From positions 1-60,987 of the forward strand of contig NZ_KE992115.1 of assembly GCF_000466425.1 (NCBI RefSeq): a stretch of 60,987 nt of DNA, given 5' to 3'. Positions 16,482 through 25,663 of the stretch are shown here, in pieces. Numbering within the stretch: position 1 is the first letter of the stretch; every line of letters starts with the position of its first letter. The stretch is from Capnocytophaga sp. oral taxon 863 str. F0517. GTDB lineage: Bacteria > Bacteroidota > Bacteroidia > Flavobacteriales > Flavobacteriaceae. Made by a program: the position numbers and the translations under genes. The notes beneath the pieces were generated by a model that did not search any database, was not told the origin of the DNA, and saw only the letters and a program-made list of their open reading frames with translations.

Positions 16482-19007
16482 ATGAAGTCATTCAAATGGT
16501 TCTGCATGCTTGCTCTCTTGCTATGCTTAGGAGGAAGCTATGCGCAGACACGTGTATCGGGACAAGTAGTCGATGAACAAGGGGAGCCTGTTCCCTTTGC
16601 CAGTGTTATTTTCAAAAACACCAAAGTAGGTACTGCCTGTGATGAGAATGGGAAATTCTCCCTCTATACCCCAAAGAATTACAACACCTTAGAGGTTTCC
16701 TCTGTAGGCTTTACCTCCCGAGAGATTATCCTCAAGAAGCGAGAAAGCCTCTCCCTTAAGATTGTTCTTACCGAAGGGGAGATGCTCGAAGAAGTGGTTA
16801 TTGTACAGAAACCCACCAAAAATCTTTCCAAAAAAGAAAATCCTGCTTACCCTATTCTACAGAAAATATGGGCGCATAAGTACAAAAACAGCTTGACGAC
16901 CTCCAAGGCCTATGAGTACAAGCGATACGAATCGGTGGAAATGGGACTGAACAACCTGGATACCGTCTTTCTGAAAAAATCCATGAAAAAAGAATATGGG
17001 AATATGAAGGACTTGCTCTCCTCCAGAGAGGCCAATGACCATTATTCGCTTCCTATGTTCCTAAGAGAAGAAGTCTCCAAAGTATATGGGGATAATACCC
17101 GCTCGCTCACCCGTACCGATATAGAGGCCGAGCGTACCCAAGGGGTGATGCAAACCGGCTTTGGTATGGAACGCTTCACCCGTAACTTCAGGGACTTCGA
17201 TGTCTATGACAATTCCTTCTATTTCTTAGACAAGGCCTTCATAAGCCCTATTTCCGAATATGGCTATGGGGTATATGCCTATGTGCTCAATGATTCTATA
17301 GAGCGAGACGGTCGCAAGCTCTACTCTATTTATTTCTTTCCTAAGGAAGACCAAGACCTTCTCTTCAAAGGCCACTTCACGGTAGATAGTAAGACCTATG
17401 CCATTGCCTCTATTCAGATGTTCACCCTCAAGGAAGCCTCCCTGAACTTTGTCCGCAACCTCTCCATCGAAAAGACTTTCCATGTCAATGACAGCCTTAT
17501 CCTTCCCCAAACCGATTACTACGAAGGGGACTTCACGGTGCTTACCAAAAGTGACAAAGAAAAAGGTCTCTATGTAAAAAAACGCATTACCTATTCCGAC
17601 TTTATCCTCGACGCCCCGAAGGAGGAATCCTTCTACCTAACAAAAATTGAAAAATACAAGTCCAACCAATTCGCTCAAGAGAAAACCTATTGGGACAACC
17701 TCTCTCAAACGCAAACTTCACTGAACGAGACTCAAGAGCTCATCGAAAAAGTCAGTGACAACAGCCGTATCAAGGGAATTTCCAATACGATCAATATCCT
17801 TTCCTCGGGCTATATTCCTATCGGGAAATATTTGCAATTCGGCTCCATATGGGAGTCCTTCTCCAACAATGATGTAGAGGGCAACCGCTTCCGCCGTGTA
17901 GGTCTTCGCTCCTTTATGAGCAATGACGACCGCTTCCGCACCTACCTCTATGGGGCTTATGGAATCAAGGATAAGAAGTTCAAAGGAGGTATCAGCGCCC
18001 AGTACTTGCTTATCCCTAAGATACGCCTTAGCGTGGGAGGACTTTACCAAGATGATTATGTACAATTGGGCACCTACCTGCAGAGCAATGATGCTGAGAT
18101 GGATCTGAAGAATGCCTCCAACTTCCTCTTCTCCAGGGGAGAAAATTATTTTGTAACCCGCAACAAACGCGTATTGGGGATGGTGGATGTTGGCCTTATG
18201 AAGAGCAACCTACACCTGACCCTTTCGGGAAGCTATCAGCAGATGAAGTCCGCTGATCCGGAACGCTTCTCCATAGGCTATCAGGATCCCTCCTTGGGAG
18301 AACTCCATCGATATTCTGATGCCTATGCGTCCTTCTCCCTTACCTATACCCCCAACCGAAATGTATATGGCTATGGAGTAGAACAATTCTATGGAAAAAA
18401 CATCTTTGCCACCTATCGCCTGAAATATACCCAATCTTTTTCCGGTATTCGCAACAGTAATTTCAACTATGCTCGCTTGGAAGCCTTCGTTCATCGGCCT
18501 ATTCCGTTGTGGAATATCGGTATCTTCCATCCTATGGTAGAGGTAGGAAAGGTTTTCGGCACCGTTCCCCTACCCTTCCTAACTCCCACCCCTGCCAATC
18601 AGGCTTATGGTACCTCCCGATTTGCCCTTAATAGGACTTTCCAACTGCTGAACTACTACGACTTCGTTACGGATGCCTATGTGAATGTATATCTGGAACA
18701 CCACTTCAACGGATTGATAATCAACCGATTGCCTCTTATCAAAAAGACCAAATGGCGTAGCCTTATCTTGGCTCGTATGGCCTATGGTACCCTTCGGGAA
18801 GAAAACAAGGCGGTCAGCACCTCCAATATTGTCTACCATGCCCCTGAAAAAGTCTATTGGGAATATGGCTTCGGTATAGAAAATATCGGTATCAAGAACC
18901 TTCGCCCTATCCGTGTGGATTTCATTTGGCGCAATGCCTTCTCTTCTCTCAACGGACAGGATAATCCCTACTTTGGAGTGCGATTTGCGATAAGACCAGA
19001 GTTCTAA
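16482..19007 (+). CDS. DUF5686 / carboxypeptidase-regulatory-like outer-membrane protein
   Basis: An 841-aa predicted outer-membrane protein. A signal peptide (about 1-22, ending SYAQ) is followed by a carboxypeptidase-regulatory-like domain (about 24-105, VSGQVVDEQGEPVPFASV) and a long DUF5686 region that looks like a beta barrel with a surface segment, ending in a C-terminal phenylalanine (FAIRPEF). Unlike a TonB-dependent receptor it shows no plug domain. The family is common in Bacteroidota and uncharacterised; roles in envelope assembly or transport are only guesses. It is a single-gene unit with its own -7 box, followed by the heptamer-repeat region. Confidence 0.85.
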   Translation: MKSFKWFCMLALLLCLGGSYAQTRVSGQVVDEQGEPVPFASVIFKNTKVGTACDENGKFSLYTPKNYNTLEVSSVGFTSREIILKKRESLSLKIVLTEGEMLEEVVIVQKPTKNLSKKENPAYPILQKIWAHKYKNSLTTSKAYEYKRYESVEMGLNNLDTVFLKKSMKKEYGNMKDLLSSREANDHYSLPMFLREEVSKVYGDNTRSLTRTDIEAERTQGVMQTGFGMERFTRNFRDFDVYDNSFYFLDKAFISPISEYGYGVYAYVLNDSIERDGRKLYSIYFFPKEDQDLLFKGHFTVDSKTYAIASIQMFTLKEASLNFVRNLSIEKTFHVNDSLILPQTDYYEGDFTVLTKSDKEKGLYVKKRITYSDFILDAPKEESFYLTKIEKYKSNQFAQEKTYWDNLSQTQTSLNETQELIEKVSDNSRIKGISNTINILSSGYIPIGKYLQFGSIWESFSNNDVEGNRFRRVGLRSFMSNDDRFRTYLYGAYGIKDKKFKGGISAQYLLIPKIRLSVGGLYQDDYVQLGTYLQSNDAEMDLKNASNFLFSRGENYFVTRNKRVLGMVDVGLMKSNLHLTLSGSYQQMKSADPERFSIGYQDPSLGELHRYSDAYASFSLTYTPNRNVYGYGVEQFYGKNIFATYRLKYTQSFSGIRNSNFNYARLEAFVHRPIPLWNIGIFHPMVEVGKVFGTVPLPFLTPTPANQAYGTSRFALNRTFQLLNYYDFVTDAYVNVYLEHHFNGLIINRLPLIKKTKWRSLILARMAYGTLREENKAVSTSNIVYHAPEKVYWEYGFGIENIGIKNLRPIRVDFIWRNAFSSLNGQDNPYFGVRFAIRPEF

Positions 19008-19020
19008 TGCCAAAGACCAA

Positions 19021-19083
19021 TGACCAATGACTAATGACAAGTGACCAACAAGTAGTGACTAACGACAAGTGACTAGTGACGAA
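19021..19083 (+). repeat. array of nine degenerate heptamers
   Basis: Nine consecutive 7-bp units, mostly TGACNAR (TGACCAA, TGACTAA, TGACAAG and so on), run in perfect heptad phase from 19021. The array lies in inverted orientation to the TTGTCAC array 70 bp downstream, with the ankyrin-gene promoter between them. Confidence 0.75.
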
Positions 19084-19136
19084 TAAGTTAGTGTTAAAGA
19101 AATATTATTATTTAGAAGCATTCTAATTATTTTTAT

Positions 19137-19144
19137 TATCTTTG
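19137..19144 (+). promoter_or_regulatory. -7 box for the ankyrin gene
   Basis: TATCTTTG, 60 nt before the ATG. The long leader contains the TTGTCAC repeats. Confidence 0.6.
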
Positions 19145-19153
19145 CATATTGAT

Positions 19154-19188
19154 TTGTCACTTGTCACTTGTCACTTGTCACTTGTCAC
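19154..19188 (+). repeat. five perfect TTGTCAC heptamers in the leader
   Basis: TTGTCAC is repeated five times without change between the -7 box and the ankyrin-gene ATG. The unit is the complement of the TGACAAG-type units upstream, so the two arrays could pair across the promoter. Confidence 0.85.
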
Positions 19189-19204
19189 TATTAATTAGCT
19201 ATTT

Positions 19205-20686
19205 ATGAAAAAGTTTCTCTCTACTATAGCACTTTTCGCGAGTGTGGCGGCTATGAGCCAGCAGAATGTATTCCATGACCGCAATTTTTGGAATGAAAAC
19301 ACGAGTGTTAGCCAAGTAAAAGCAGCTATAGAGGCTGGTAACAGCCCTTCTGAGCGCAATGAAGCGGCTTTCGATGCGACTGCCTTGGCTATTTTGGCCA
19401 AAGTACCTACCCCTACTGCTATCTATCTGATAGAACAGCCAGGAAATGGAATCAGTAAGACCACTCATGATGGACGTACCTATCTTTTTTGGGCGGCCAG
19501 CAGTGGAAACGTAGAACTTGTCCAGTACTTGCTCTCCCAAGGGAGCGATATTCACGCCAAAGACACCAAGGGCTACACTCCGGTTGTCTTTGCAGCCCTC
19601 TTTGGCAATACCAACCCCAAGCTATATGAGGCCTTCTTCCGGGCAGGTATCGACCCCAAGGCTACCTATGACCAAGGAGAAACACTGCTGCTAAAAGCCA
19701 TCGCCTTTGACAGCGAGCAACTCCCGCTTACCCAATACTTTATCAGCAAGGGACTTCGCCTTAAGCAAACAAGCCTCAGTGGAGCTACCACCTTTGACTA
19801 TGCCACCCGAAAGGGCAATCTGAACTTACTCAAAGTGCTCCGCAAAAAAGTAAGGCCTACCCACCAAGCCCTTCCTATGGCTGCCGAAGGGATAGTGCGC
19901 CAGCCTAATAACCCTATCGAAGTCTACCAATACCTGATAGAAAACCAAAAAATACCTACCAATGCAACAGACTATAAGGGGGCTACAGCACTGCACTACT
20001 TAGCTCGCCGCCAAGACCTGACTGCTGCCCAGTACCTTATAGAGAAAGGAGCTAACATAGAAGCTACAGACAAGGAAGGAAATACCTGCCTGATGAATGC
20101 TTGCTATGGCAATAATTTTGAATTGGTAAAGCTTTTGGATAAGGATAAGGCGCATATCAATAAGGCTAATCAAAAAGGAGAAACTGCCCTACTGATAGCC
20201 CTACAGCGCAGCAGTAGTGAGATTGTTGCACTACTTTTGGCTCAAGGTGCCGATACGCGTGCCGTTAGTAAGAAAGGAACGAATGTCATAGGCTCCCTTT
20301 TGGCAAGCTATAACCCTCGCAAAAAAGGAAATGACGAAGATTTCGAGCAGAAAACAGCCCTACTGAAGAAATATTTGGTCGCCCTACAAGCCGCTAATGC
20401 CCATGGAGATACCGCCCTACATATAGCAGTGGTAAAAGGAAACCAAAAGCTCGTGGAAAAGGTACTCTCCTGGCCTGATATAGATATCAATGCTCAAAAT
20501 GAAGAAGGACAAACCCCACTTATAAAAGCCGCTCTTACGGCAAAGGATACCAAGCTGCTAAAATATCTTATAGAAAAAGGAGCCAACAAGTCCCTTACTA
20601 CCGAACTGGGAGAAACGGCTTATGAGCTGGCGAAGGAAAATGAAAACCTACAAAAAAGTGAGGCAGACCTTAGCTTCCTTAGATAG
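19205..20686 (+). CDS. secreted ankyrin-repeat protein
   Basis: A 493-aa protein with a signal peptide (MKKFLSTIALFASVAAMSQ) followed almost entirely by about ten ankyrin repeats (for example DGRTYLFWAASSGNVELVQYLL and KGATALHYLARRQDL...). The repeats build a protein-binding solenoid; export suggests it works in the periplasm or on the surface. No enzymatic domain is visible. The leader carries five TTGTCAC repeats, so slippage could change leader length between strains. The gene converges with the S24-like regulator (14 bp between stops). Confidence 0.88.
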   Translation: MKKFLSTIALFASVAAMSQQNVFHDRNFWNENTSVSQVKAAIEAGNSPSERNEAAFDATALAILAKVPTPTAIYLIEQPGNGISKTTHDGRTYLFWAASSGNVELVQYLLSQGSDIHAKDTKGYTPVVFAALFGNTNPKLYEAFFRAGIDPKATYDQGETLLLKAIAFDSEQLPLTQYFISKGLRLKQTSLSGATTFDYATRKGNLNLLKVLRKKVRPTHQALPMAAEGIVRQPNNPIEVYQYLIENQKIPTNATDYKGATALHYLARRQDLTAAQYLIEKGANIEATDKEGNTCLMNACYGNNFELVKLLDKDKAHINKANQKGETALLIALQRSSSEIVALLLAQGADTRAVSKKGTNVIGSLLASYNPRKKGNDEDFEQKTALLKKYLVALQAANAHGDTALHIAVVKGNQKLVEKVLSWPDIDINAQNEEGQTPLIKAALTAKDTKLLKYLIEKGANKSLTTELGETAYELAKENENLQKSEADLSFLR

Positions 20687-20699
20687 CAGCTATCCAAGA

Positions 20700-21638
20700 T
20701 TACATTGAGATTCTCTCAAAGAAGGCAGAGGCTACTACCTGATAGAACTCCACCACATAATCCATAGGAATCAGTTCGGTCTCATAAGGAGGGTTATTAT
20801 GCTCTGGCAGTGGGTCAGGAATGAGTTCCAAGAAGCCTTTTTGCTTGCTTCGCTTGACGATTTTCACTGTACGAAGTTGGTTTTTGGTAATCACCCCATA
20901 GAGTTCGTTCGTCGGAAAATAGGTCTGCCAATCGTCTATACGTTTTAGGCCTATGATGGAGCCGCTTCGGATACGATTGGAAATAGAGTTCCCGATGAGG
21001 TTACAAGCGAAATCGGAACGATCGAAATCGGGAGAACTGATGATAAACGAAGGTTTTGTCTGTGAAAAGAGCTCTTCAGAAGACCATCCTCCTGCGAAAT
21101 CTATATCATAGTAAGGCACTTTGACAAGAGAGGAGACCACCTCAGTCTTGAGAATTGGGATATTCATATCCTCATCGTCCTGGCTTTCGTATTCGTAAGC
21201 CACTTGGTCGAAATAGAGTTCTAAGAGGGCACGCGTTCTATCGGGCATTTCCTCCTCATGCATCTCATAAGCCTTGAGCTTTTTGACTGGGATGTGAGTA
21301 TGTTCGTATACATCGGTAAGAGTCAGGTTGTATTTTTCACGTTCCTTTTTCAGGTATTCTCCTCCGTCATATTCCTCTTCTACAAGCATCTCGCCACGTC
21401 CGGAGAGCATCCATTCCTTATCTATTTCAGGAAAGGCAGCCACTACTTTTTTGACCAAGCCCTCGGTCATATACTTCTCATTACCGTTAAGTGCTGCCGA
21501 GAAATTACTTCTGGGTTCCTTGATCTTTTGGGCAAAGAGCGTCTGAGTTACGTATTCTGTATTCTTTCGTATGTACCAAAATACTTCTTTGAGCCTTTGG
21601 GACATAGCCGCCTTGCTGGTATCAAATTGAGCTTCCAT
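20700..21638 (-). CDS. regulator with two HTH-like segments and S24 (LexA/CI-type) domain
   Basis: A 312-aa transcription factor. Residues ~12-75 look like one XRE-type helix-turn-helix unit (LFAQKIKEPRSNFSAAL) and ~90-140 like a second (LTLTDVYEHTHIPVKKLKAYE). The C-terminal half has the S24 fold: IGNSISNRIRSGSIIGLKRI resembles the serine loop (GxSMxPxixxGd), TVKIVKRS carries a possible catalytic lysine, and LIPDPLPEHNNPPY resembles the conserved strand after it. An SOS- or stress-responsive repressor is possible; self-cleavage is uncertain because no Ala-Gly cleavage site stands out. The start may be residue 1 or 12. A minus-strand TATTTTTG with TTTG 20 nt away lies upstream. Confidence 0.82.
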   Translation of the reverse strand: MEAQFDTSKAAMSQRLKEVFWYIRKNTEYVTQTLFAQKIKEPRSNFSAALNGNEKYMTEGLVKKVVAAFPEIDKEWMLSGRGEMLVEEEYDGGEYLKKEREKYNLTLTDVYEHTHIPVKKLKAYEMHEEEMPDRTRALLELYFDQVAYEYESQDDEDMNIPILKTEVVSSLVKVPYYDIDFAGGWSSEELFSQTKPSFIISSPDFDRSDFACNLIGNSISNRIRSGSIIGLKRIDDWQTYFPTNELYGVITKNQLRTVKIVKRSKQKGFLELIPDPLPEHNNPPYETELIPMDYVVEFYQVVASAFFERISM

Positions 21639-21669
21639 GTCTTACAAATATTAAACATATGATTTGTGG

Positions 21670-21701
21670 CAAAAATACAACAAATAAATGGGCTATACAA
21701 A
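21670..21701 (-). promoter_or_regulatory. consensus promoter of the S24-like regulator
   Basis: On the minus strand, TTTG (21698-21701) and TATTTTTG (21670-21677) are separated by 20 nt. Confidence 0.7.
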
Positions 21702-21751
21702 CAAAAACAAAGATTTTTTATAAAAAAGTATGTTAGCCCAAAATAATTGTG

Positions 21752-21759
21752 TATTTTTG
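21752..21759 (+). promoter_or_regulatory. -7 box for the alpha-oxoamine synthase
   Basis: TATTTTTG, 23 nt before the ATG at 21783. The -33 region shows TTAG rather than TTTG. Confidence 0.5.
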
Positions 21760-21782
21760 TACCATCTTTAAGAACTAAAAAA

Positions 21783-23048
21783 ATGACAGATTTATTTGAA
21801 CACATAAAGACCAATAAGGGCAATATAGGTCGTTGGGCCTCGCATGCGGAGGGTTATTATGTATTCCCAAAATTAGAAGGAGCCTTGGGGCCACACATGA
21901 AATTTCAAGGAAAAGAAGTACTTAACTGGAGCCTAAATGACTACTTAGGACTGGCCAATCATCCAGAGGTGCGCAAGGCCGATGCCGAAGCAGCTGCCGA
22001 ATATGGAGCGGCCTATCCTATGGGCGCACGTATGATGAGCGGACACACGACCCTTCATGAAGAGTTAGAACAGCGATTGGCTAAGTTTGTTCAAAAAGAA
22101 GCGGCCTACTTGCTCAACTTTGGCTACCAAGGGATGGTTTCTATCATCGATGCCTTGGTGACCAAAAATGATGTGATCGTATATGATGCGGACTGCCATG
22201 CTTGTATTATAGATGGGGTACGCCTACACTTTGGAAAGCGTTTTACTTACCAACATAATGATGTAGAGAGCTTTGCTAAAAATATAGAACGTGCCAAACG
22301 CTTGGCGGAAACCACTGGAGGAGGAATCTTAGTGATTACCGAAGGGGTATTCGGGATGCGTGGCCAACAAGGAAAAATCAAGGAAATACTTGCTTATAAA
22401 GAAAAATATGGCTTCCGCCTTTTGGTGGATGATGCCCATGGCTTCGGGATGCTCGGAAAGACAGGAGCCGGAACCGGAGAAGAACAAGGAGTACAAGACC
22501 AAATAGACCTATACTTCTCCACCTTTGCCAAGTCCATGGCAGGTATCGGAGCCTTTGTAGCTGGTGATAAGGAGATTATAGAATACCTCAAGTACAACCT
22601 CCGCTCCCAGATGTTTGCCAAGTCCCTTCCTATGATCTTTGTCAAAGGAGGTCTTAAGCGCTTGGAGATGCTACAGAACATGCCAGAGCTAAGAAAGAAA
22701 CTATGGGACAATGTACATACTCTACAGAACGGACTTCGCTCCAGAGGGTTCAACATAGGTAGCACCAACACCTGTGTAACCCCAGTATTCTTAGAAGGTA
22801 GCATTCCCGAGGCAATGGCCATGGTCAATGACCTACGCGAAAATTATGGCATATTCCTCTCTATAGTGGTATATCCTGTCATTCCTAAGGGGATGATTCT
22901 CTTGCGCATTATTCCTACTGCCTCCCACTCAATGGAGGATATAGAGCGCACCTTGGATGCCTTCTCGGCAATCCGAAGCAAGCTCGAAGGTGGGGTATAT
23001 CGCGCTCAAAATGCTGCCCTTGAGGCAGAGATGGGTGATGAAAAATAA
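21783..23048 (+). CDS. alpha-oxoamine synthase, candidate cysteate acyltransferase
   Basis: A 421-aa PLP enzyme of the alpha-oxoamine synthase family (serine palmitoyltransferase, KBL, AONS, cysteate C-fatty acyltransferase). The PLP lysine is K250 in FSTFAKSMAG; LVDDAHGFG (D216, H219) and H139 after VIVYDAD stack on and bind the cofactor. The enzyme would condense an amino acid with an acyl thioester, losing CO2. Capnocytophaga and relatives make capnine from cysteate and a fatty acyl group with such an enzyme, so that role is my preferred inference; serine palmitoyltransferase is the alternative. The ATG at 21783 follows the -7 box at 23 nt. A small hydrolase gene follows eight nt after the stop. 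Confidence 0.85.
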   Translation: MTDLFEHIKTNKGNIGRWASHAEGYYVFPKLEGALGPHMKFQGKEVLNWSLNDYLGLANHPEVRKADAEAAAEYGAAYPMGARMMSGHTTLHEELEQRLAKFVQKEAAYLLNFGYQGMVSIIDALVTKNDVIVYDADCHACIIDGVRLHFGKRFTYQHNDVESFAKNIERAKRLAETTGGGILVITEGVFGMRGQQGKIKEILAYKEKYGFRLLVDDAHGFGMLGKTGAGTGEEQGVQDQIDLYFSTFAKSMAGIGAFVAGDKEIIEYLKYNLRSQMFAKSLPMIFVKGGLKRLEMLQNMPELRKKLWDNVHTLQNGLRSRGFNIGSTNTCVTPVFLEGSIPEAMAMVNDLRENYGIFLSIVVYPVIPKGMILLRIIPTASHSMEDIERTLDAFSAIRSKLEGGVYRAQNAALEAEMGDEK

Positions 23049-23056
23049 CCATAATC

Positions 23057-23602
23057 ATGAAAGTATACATAGTACACGGACTCAATTCCGCTTTGGATAA
23101 GCACTGGTTTGCTTATCTTGTGGGAGAATTAGCCAAGAGAGGTATCTCTTGTTTCTGCTTGCCAATGCCCAACCCTACAGAGCCTAAGGCTGAAGAGTGG
23201 TTGGAGTTCCTCAAGAAGGAGATCCATATGGATGACCAAACGGTACTGATCGGTCACAGTGTAGGATGCGTAGCGGTACTCACCTACTTGGCCAACACAG
23301 GAGCTAAAGCCTTGGGTACTATATTGGTATCTGGCTTCGACGAGCCACTAAAGCGCTTGCCTCAGCTGGATCCTTTTATCACCCTATATAAGGCACAGCC
23401 CTCCATCGCACCCTTGGAAAACTCCTATGTGTTCGCCGCCTTGGACGACCAAAGTGTCCCTTACCAAATGATCGATGACCTAGCCCGGCACCTCGATAGC
23501 GTACTGATACGCTACCCACACGGGGGTCACTTCAAGGAAGAGGACGGATACACTACCTTCCCTGCCCTACTGCACAAGGTAGAGGATATTTTCAGAAAAT
23601 AA
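23057..23602 (+). CDS. RBBP9/YdeN-type alpha/beta hydrolase
   Basis: A 181-aa serine hydrolase. The nucleophile is S68 in LIGHSVGCVA, the acid is D130 or D131 in AALDDQSVP, and the base is H158 in PHGGHF; the N-terminal IVHGLNSALDKHW is typical of the RBBP9 family. It is cytoplasmic, with substrate unknown. It starts eight nt after the alpha-oxoamine synthase stop and shares its transcript, which then ends at a strong hairpin. A function in recycling acyl or amine by-products of that enzyme is possible but unsupported. Confidence 0.88.
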   Translation: MKVYIVHGLNSALDKHWFAYLVGELAKRGISCFCLPMPNPTEPKAEEWLEFLKKEIHMDDQTVLIGHSVGCVAVLTYLANTGAKALGTILVSGFDEPLKRLPQLDPFITLYKAQPSIAPLENSYVFAALDDQSVPYQMIDDLARHLDSVLIRYPHGGHFKEEDGYTTFPALLHKVEDIFRK

Positions 23603-23609
23603 TGAGGTA

Positions 23610-23655
23610 AAAGGTAAAAGATTATCAGTTCTAAAATCTTTTACCTTTTATTTTT
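23610..23655 (+). terminator. terminator after the hydrolase gene
   Basis: Perfect 14-bp arms (23610-23623 and 23635-23648, AAAGGTAAAAGATT and its complement) followed by an AT-rich T-run. Confidence 0.8.
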
Positions 23656-23696
23656 CTCTAATAATGAAGCGCTAATTACCATCACCATTCACTACT

Positions 23697-24983
23697 ATGT
23701 TCGATTCTCGTCCACTTGCCGAGCGCATGCGCCCTGTACGCCTTGCCGACTACATTAGCCAGTCTCACCTTGTCGGGGAGCGAGGAGCCCTGCGCATGCA
23801 AATAGAAAAAGGAATTACCCCTTCGCTGATCTTCTGGGGGCCACCTGGTACCGGGAAGACCACCTTGGCCTATATCATTGCCAAGGAGAGCCAGCGTGCT
23901 TTTTTCTCCCTCAGTGCGATCAGCAGTGGGATTAAGGAAGTAAGAGATATTATCGAGAAATCCAAACGAGAACAAGGCCTCTTCACCGCTCGCAACCCTA
24001 TCATTTTCATTGACGAAATTCATCGGTTCAACAAGACCCAACAGGATTCCCTCTTGGAAGCCGTCGAGCGTGGCTGGGTAACCCTCATAGGGGCTACTAC
24101 GGAAAACCCCAGCTTTGAGGTAATCCCTGCGCTGCTCTCCCGCTGTCAGGTATATACCCTCAAGCCTTTTGAAAAGGAAGACCTCTTAGCCCTGCTTGAC
24201 CGCGCTATAAAGCAGGATGTAGCACTAAAGCAGAAGCACATCACCCTTAAGGAAACCGAAGCCCTTTTGAGGCTCTCCGATGGCGATGGCCGCAAGCTGC
24301 TCAATACCTTTGAGTTGATTGTCAATACCTTTGCCCCTGGAGAGGAAATTGTCATTACCAACGATAAGGTCTTGGAAATTGTACAACAAAATACGGTGCT
24401 CTACGACAAGACCGGTGAGCAGCATTATGATATTATCTCCGCCTTTATCAAGTCCATCCGAGGGAGTGACCCCAATGCTGCGGTGTATTGGCTTGCTCGT
24501 ATGATCGAAGGAGGGGAAGATGTGAAGTTTATCGCAAGGCGTATGCTGATTTTGGCCAGTGAAGACATAGGCAATGCCAACCCTATGGCCTTGGTTTTGG
24601 CCAATAATACCTTCCAAGCGGTGACAGTCATTGGCTATCCAGAATCGCGTATTATCCTAAGCCAATGCGCGATCTACTTGGCCTCATCGCCCAAGAGCAA
24701 TGCCTCCTATAAGGCTATCGGTAAGGCACAACAATTGGTCAAGCAACAAGGCAACCTACCCGTCCCCTTACATCTGCGCAATGCGCCTACTACTCTGATG
24801 AAAGAGCTCTCCTATGGAAAGGACTATAAGTACGCCCATGACTACCCTCACAACTTTGTCTTCCAAGACTTTATGCCCGATGCTCTCCAAGGAACCTGCC
24901 TATATGAGCCTTGTGACAATCCAAAAGAAAACGCCCTAAAGGCTTATTTGAAAACCTTATGGGGCGATCTTTATGGTTATTGA
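23697..24983 (+). CDS. rarA: replication-associated recombination protein A
   Basis: A 428-aa AAA+ ATPase of the RarA/MgsA/WRNIP1 family that acts at stalled replication forks. Walker A GPPGTGKT is at 48-55, Walker [17 protein letters not shown] near 100-115, and sensor [10 protein letters not shown] near 130; the C-terminal tetramerisation region is complete. The start [13 protein letters not shown] fits the usual N-terminus. The 3' end overlaps the convergent thioesterase by seven bases. No TAnnTTTG box is visible in the short gap after the upstream terminator. Confidence 0.96.
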   Translation: MFDSRPLAERMRPVRLADYISQSHLVGERGALRMQIEKGITPSLIFWGPPGTGKTTLAYIIAKESQRAFFSLSAISSGIKEVRDIIEKSKREQGLFTARNPIIFIDEIHRFNKTQQDSLLEAVERGWVTLIGATTENPSFEVIPALLSRCQVYTLKPFEKEDLLALLDRAIKQDVALKQKHITLKETEALLRLSDGDGRKLLNTFELIVNTFAPGEEIVITNDKVLEIVQQNTVLYDKTGEQHYDIISAFIKSIRGSDPNAAVYWLARMIEGGEDVKFIARRMLILASEDIGNANPMALVLANNTFQAVTVIGYPESRIILSQCAIYLASSPKSNASYKAIGKAQQLVKQQGNLPVPLHLRNAPTTLMKELSYGKDYKYAHDYPHNFVFQDFMPDALQGTCLYEPCDNPKENALKAYLKTLWGDLYGY

Positions 24984-25501
24984 TTTTCTAAATCCTGAAA
25001 AAGGGCTTGTAGCTCACTGGCTTCATGGGGCTTGATACGTCCTGCCAGTACGAGGCTCAGTTGCTTACGCCTAAGTGCTCCCTCATAGCGTTCTTTTTCC
25101 AAGGGTGTTTCGGGAATCACCTCCGGCACTGATACGGGGCGCCCCACCTCATTGAGGGCGACAAAGGTATAGATTGCCTCATTGGACTTGGTACGCTCCC
25201 CACTGACAGAGTCCTCAACCCAGACATCTATATACACCTCCATAGAAGAGGTAAAAGCACGGGAGAGGGAGGCCTCCACCGTTACGATACTTCCCTGAGG
25301 AATAATTTTATTGAAGGAAACAGAGTTCACCGCGGCGGTAACTACCAGACAACCCGAATGACGAACGGCAGCTATTGTACCTACCCTATCCATACGGGCT
25401 AAGAGTTCGCCACCGAACATATTTCCATAATGGTTAGTCTCATTAGGCAATACCAAGTCGGTAGCCACTGAACGAGACGCTGAAACAGTCTTTGCTTGCA
25501 T
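24977..25501 (-). CDS. acyl-CoA thioesterase, hotdog fold
   Basis: A 174-aa protein of the YciA/ACOT family, which hydrolyses acyl-CoA to free acid and CoA. The signature NETNHYGNMFGGELLARMD carries the conserved Asn/His/Gly and catalytic Asp region; SVSFNKIIPQGSIVTV and EAIYTFVALNEVGRPV complete the hotdog strands. I chose the ATG at 25501 (MQAKTVSASRSV); an in-frame start eight codons upstream is possible. The gene follows a 150-bp repeat region after the acyl-CoA dehydrogenase. In the neighbourhood it may balance acyl-CoA supply. Confidence 0.88.
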   Translation of the reverse strand: MQAKTVSASRSVATDLVLPNETNHYGNMFGGELLARMDRVGTIAAVRHSGCLVVTAAVNSVSFNKIIPQGSIVTVEASLSRAFTSSMEVYIDVWVEDSVSGERTKSNEAIYTFVALNEVGRPVSVPEVIPETPLEKERYEGALRRKQLSLVLAGRIKPHEASELQALFQDLENQ

Positions 25502-25510
25502 ATTCTTATA

Positions 25511-25663
25511 GTTGTTAGTAATCAATGATAATGGTTAATGATCAATGGTTAATGGTCAATGATTAATGATTAATTACTACTGGCATTAATCATTAGTAGC
25601 ATTAATCATTAGTGACATTAATCATTAGTGACATTAATCATTAGTGACATTAATCATTAATTA
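25511..25663. repeat. heptamer and 16-bp tandem repeat block
   Basis: Six heptamers of the form TGRTYAA run from 25532 to 25573. They are followed by five 16-bp units CATTAATCATTAGTGA (25584-25663, the first and last slightly changed). The block fills the gap between the thioesterase start and the acyl-CoA dehydrogenase stop and enters the last codon or two of the latter. Confidence 0.85.

Noticed and set aside
25584-25663. Repeats CATTAATCATTAGTGA as a CRISPR array or origin iterons
   Set aside because: There are no spacers, and no replication gene or DnaA boxes stand out nearby; a simple tandem repeat is the better reading.
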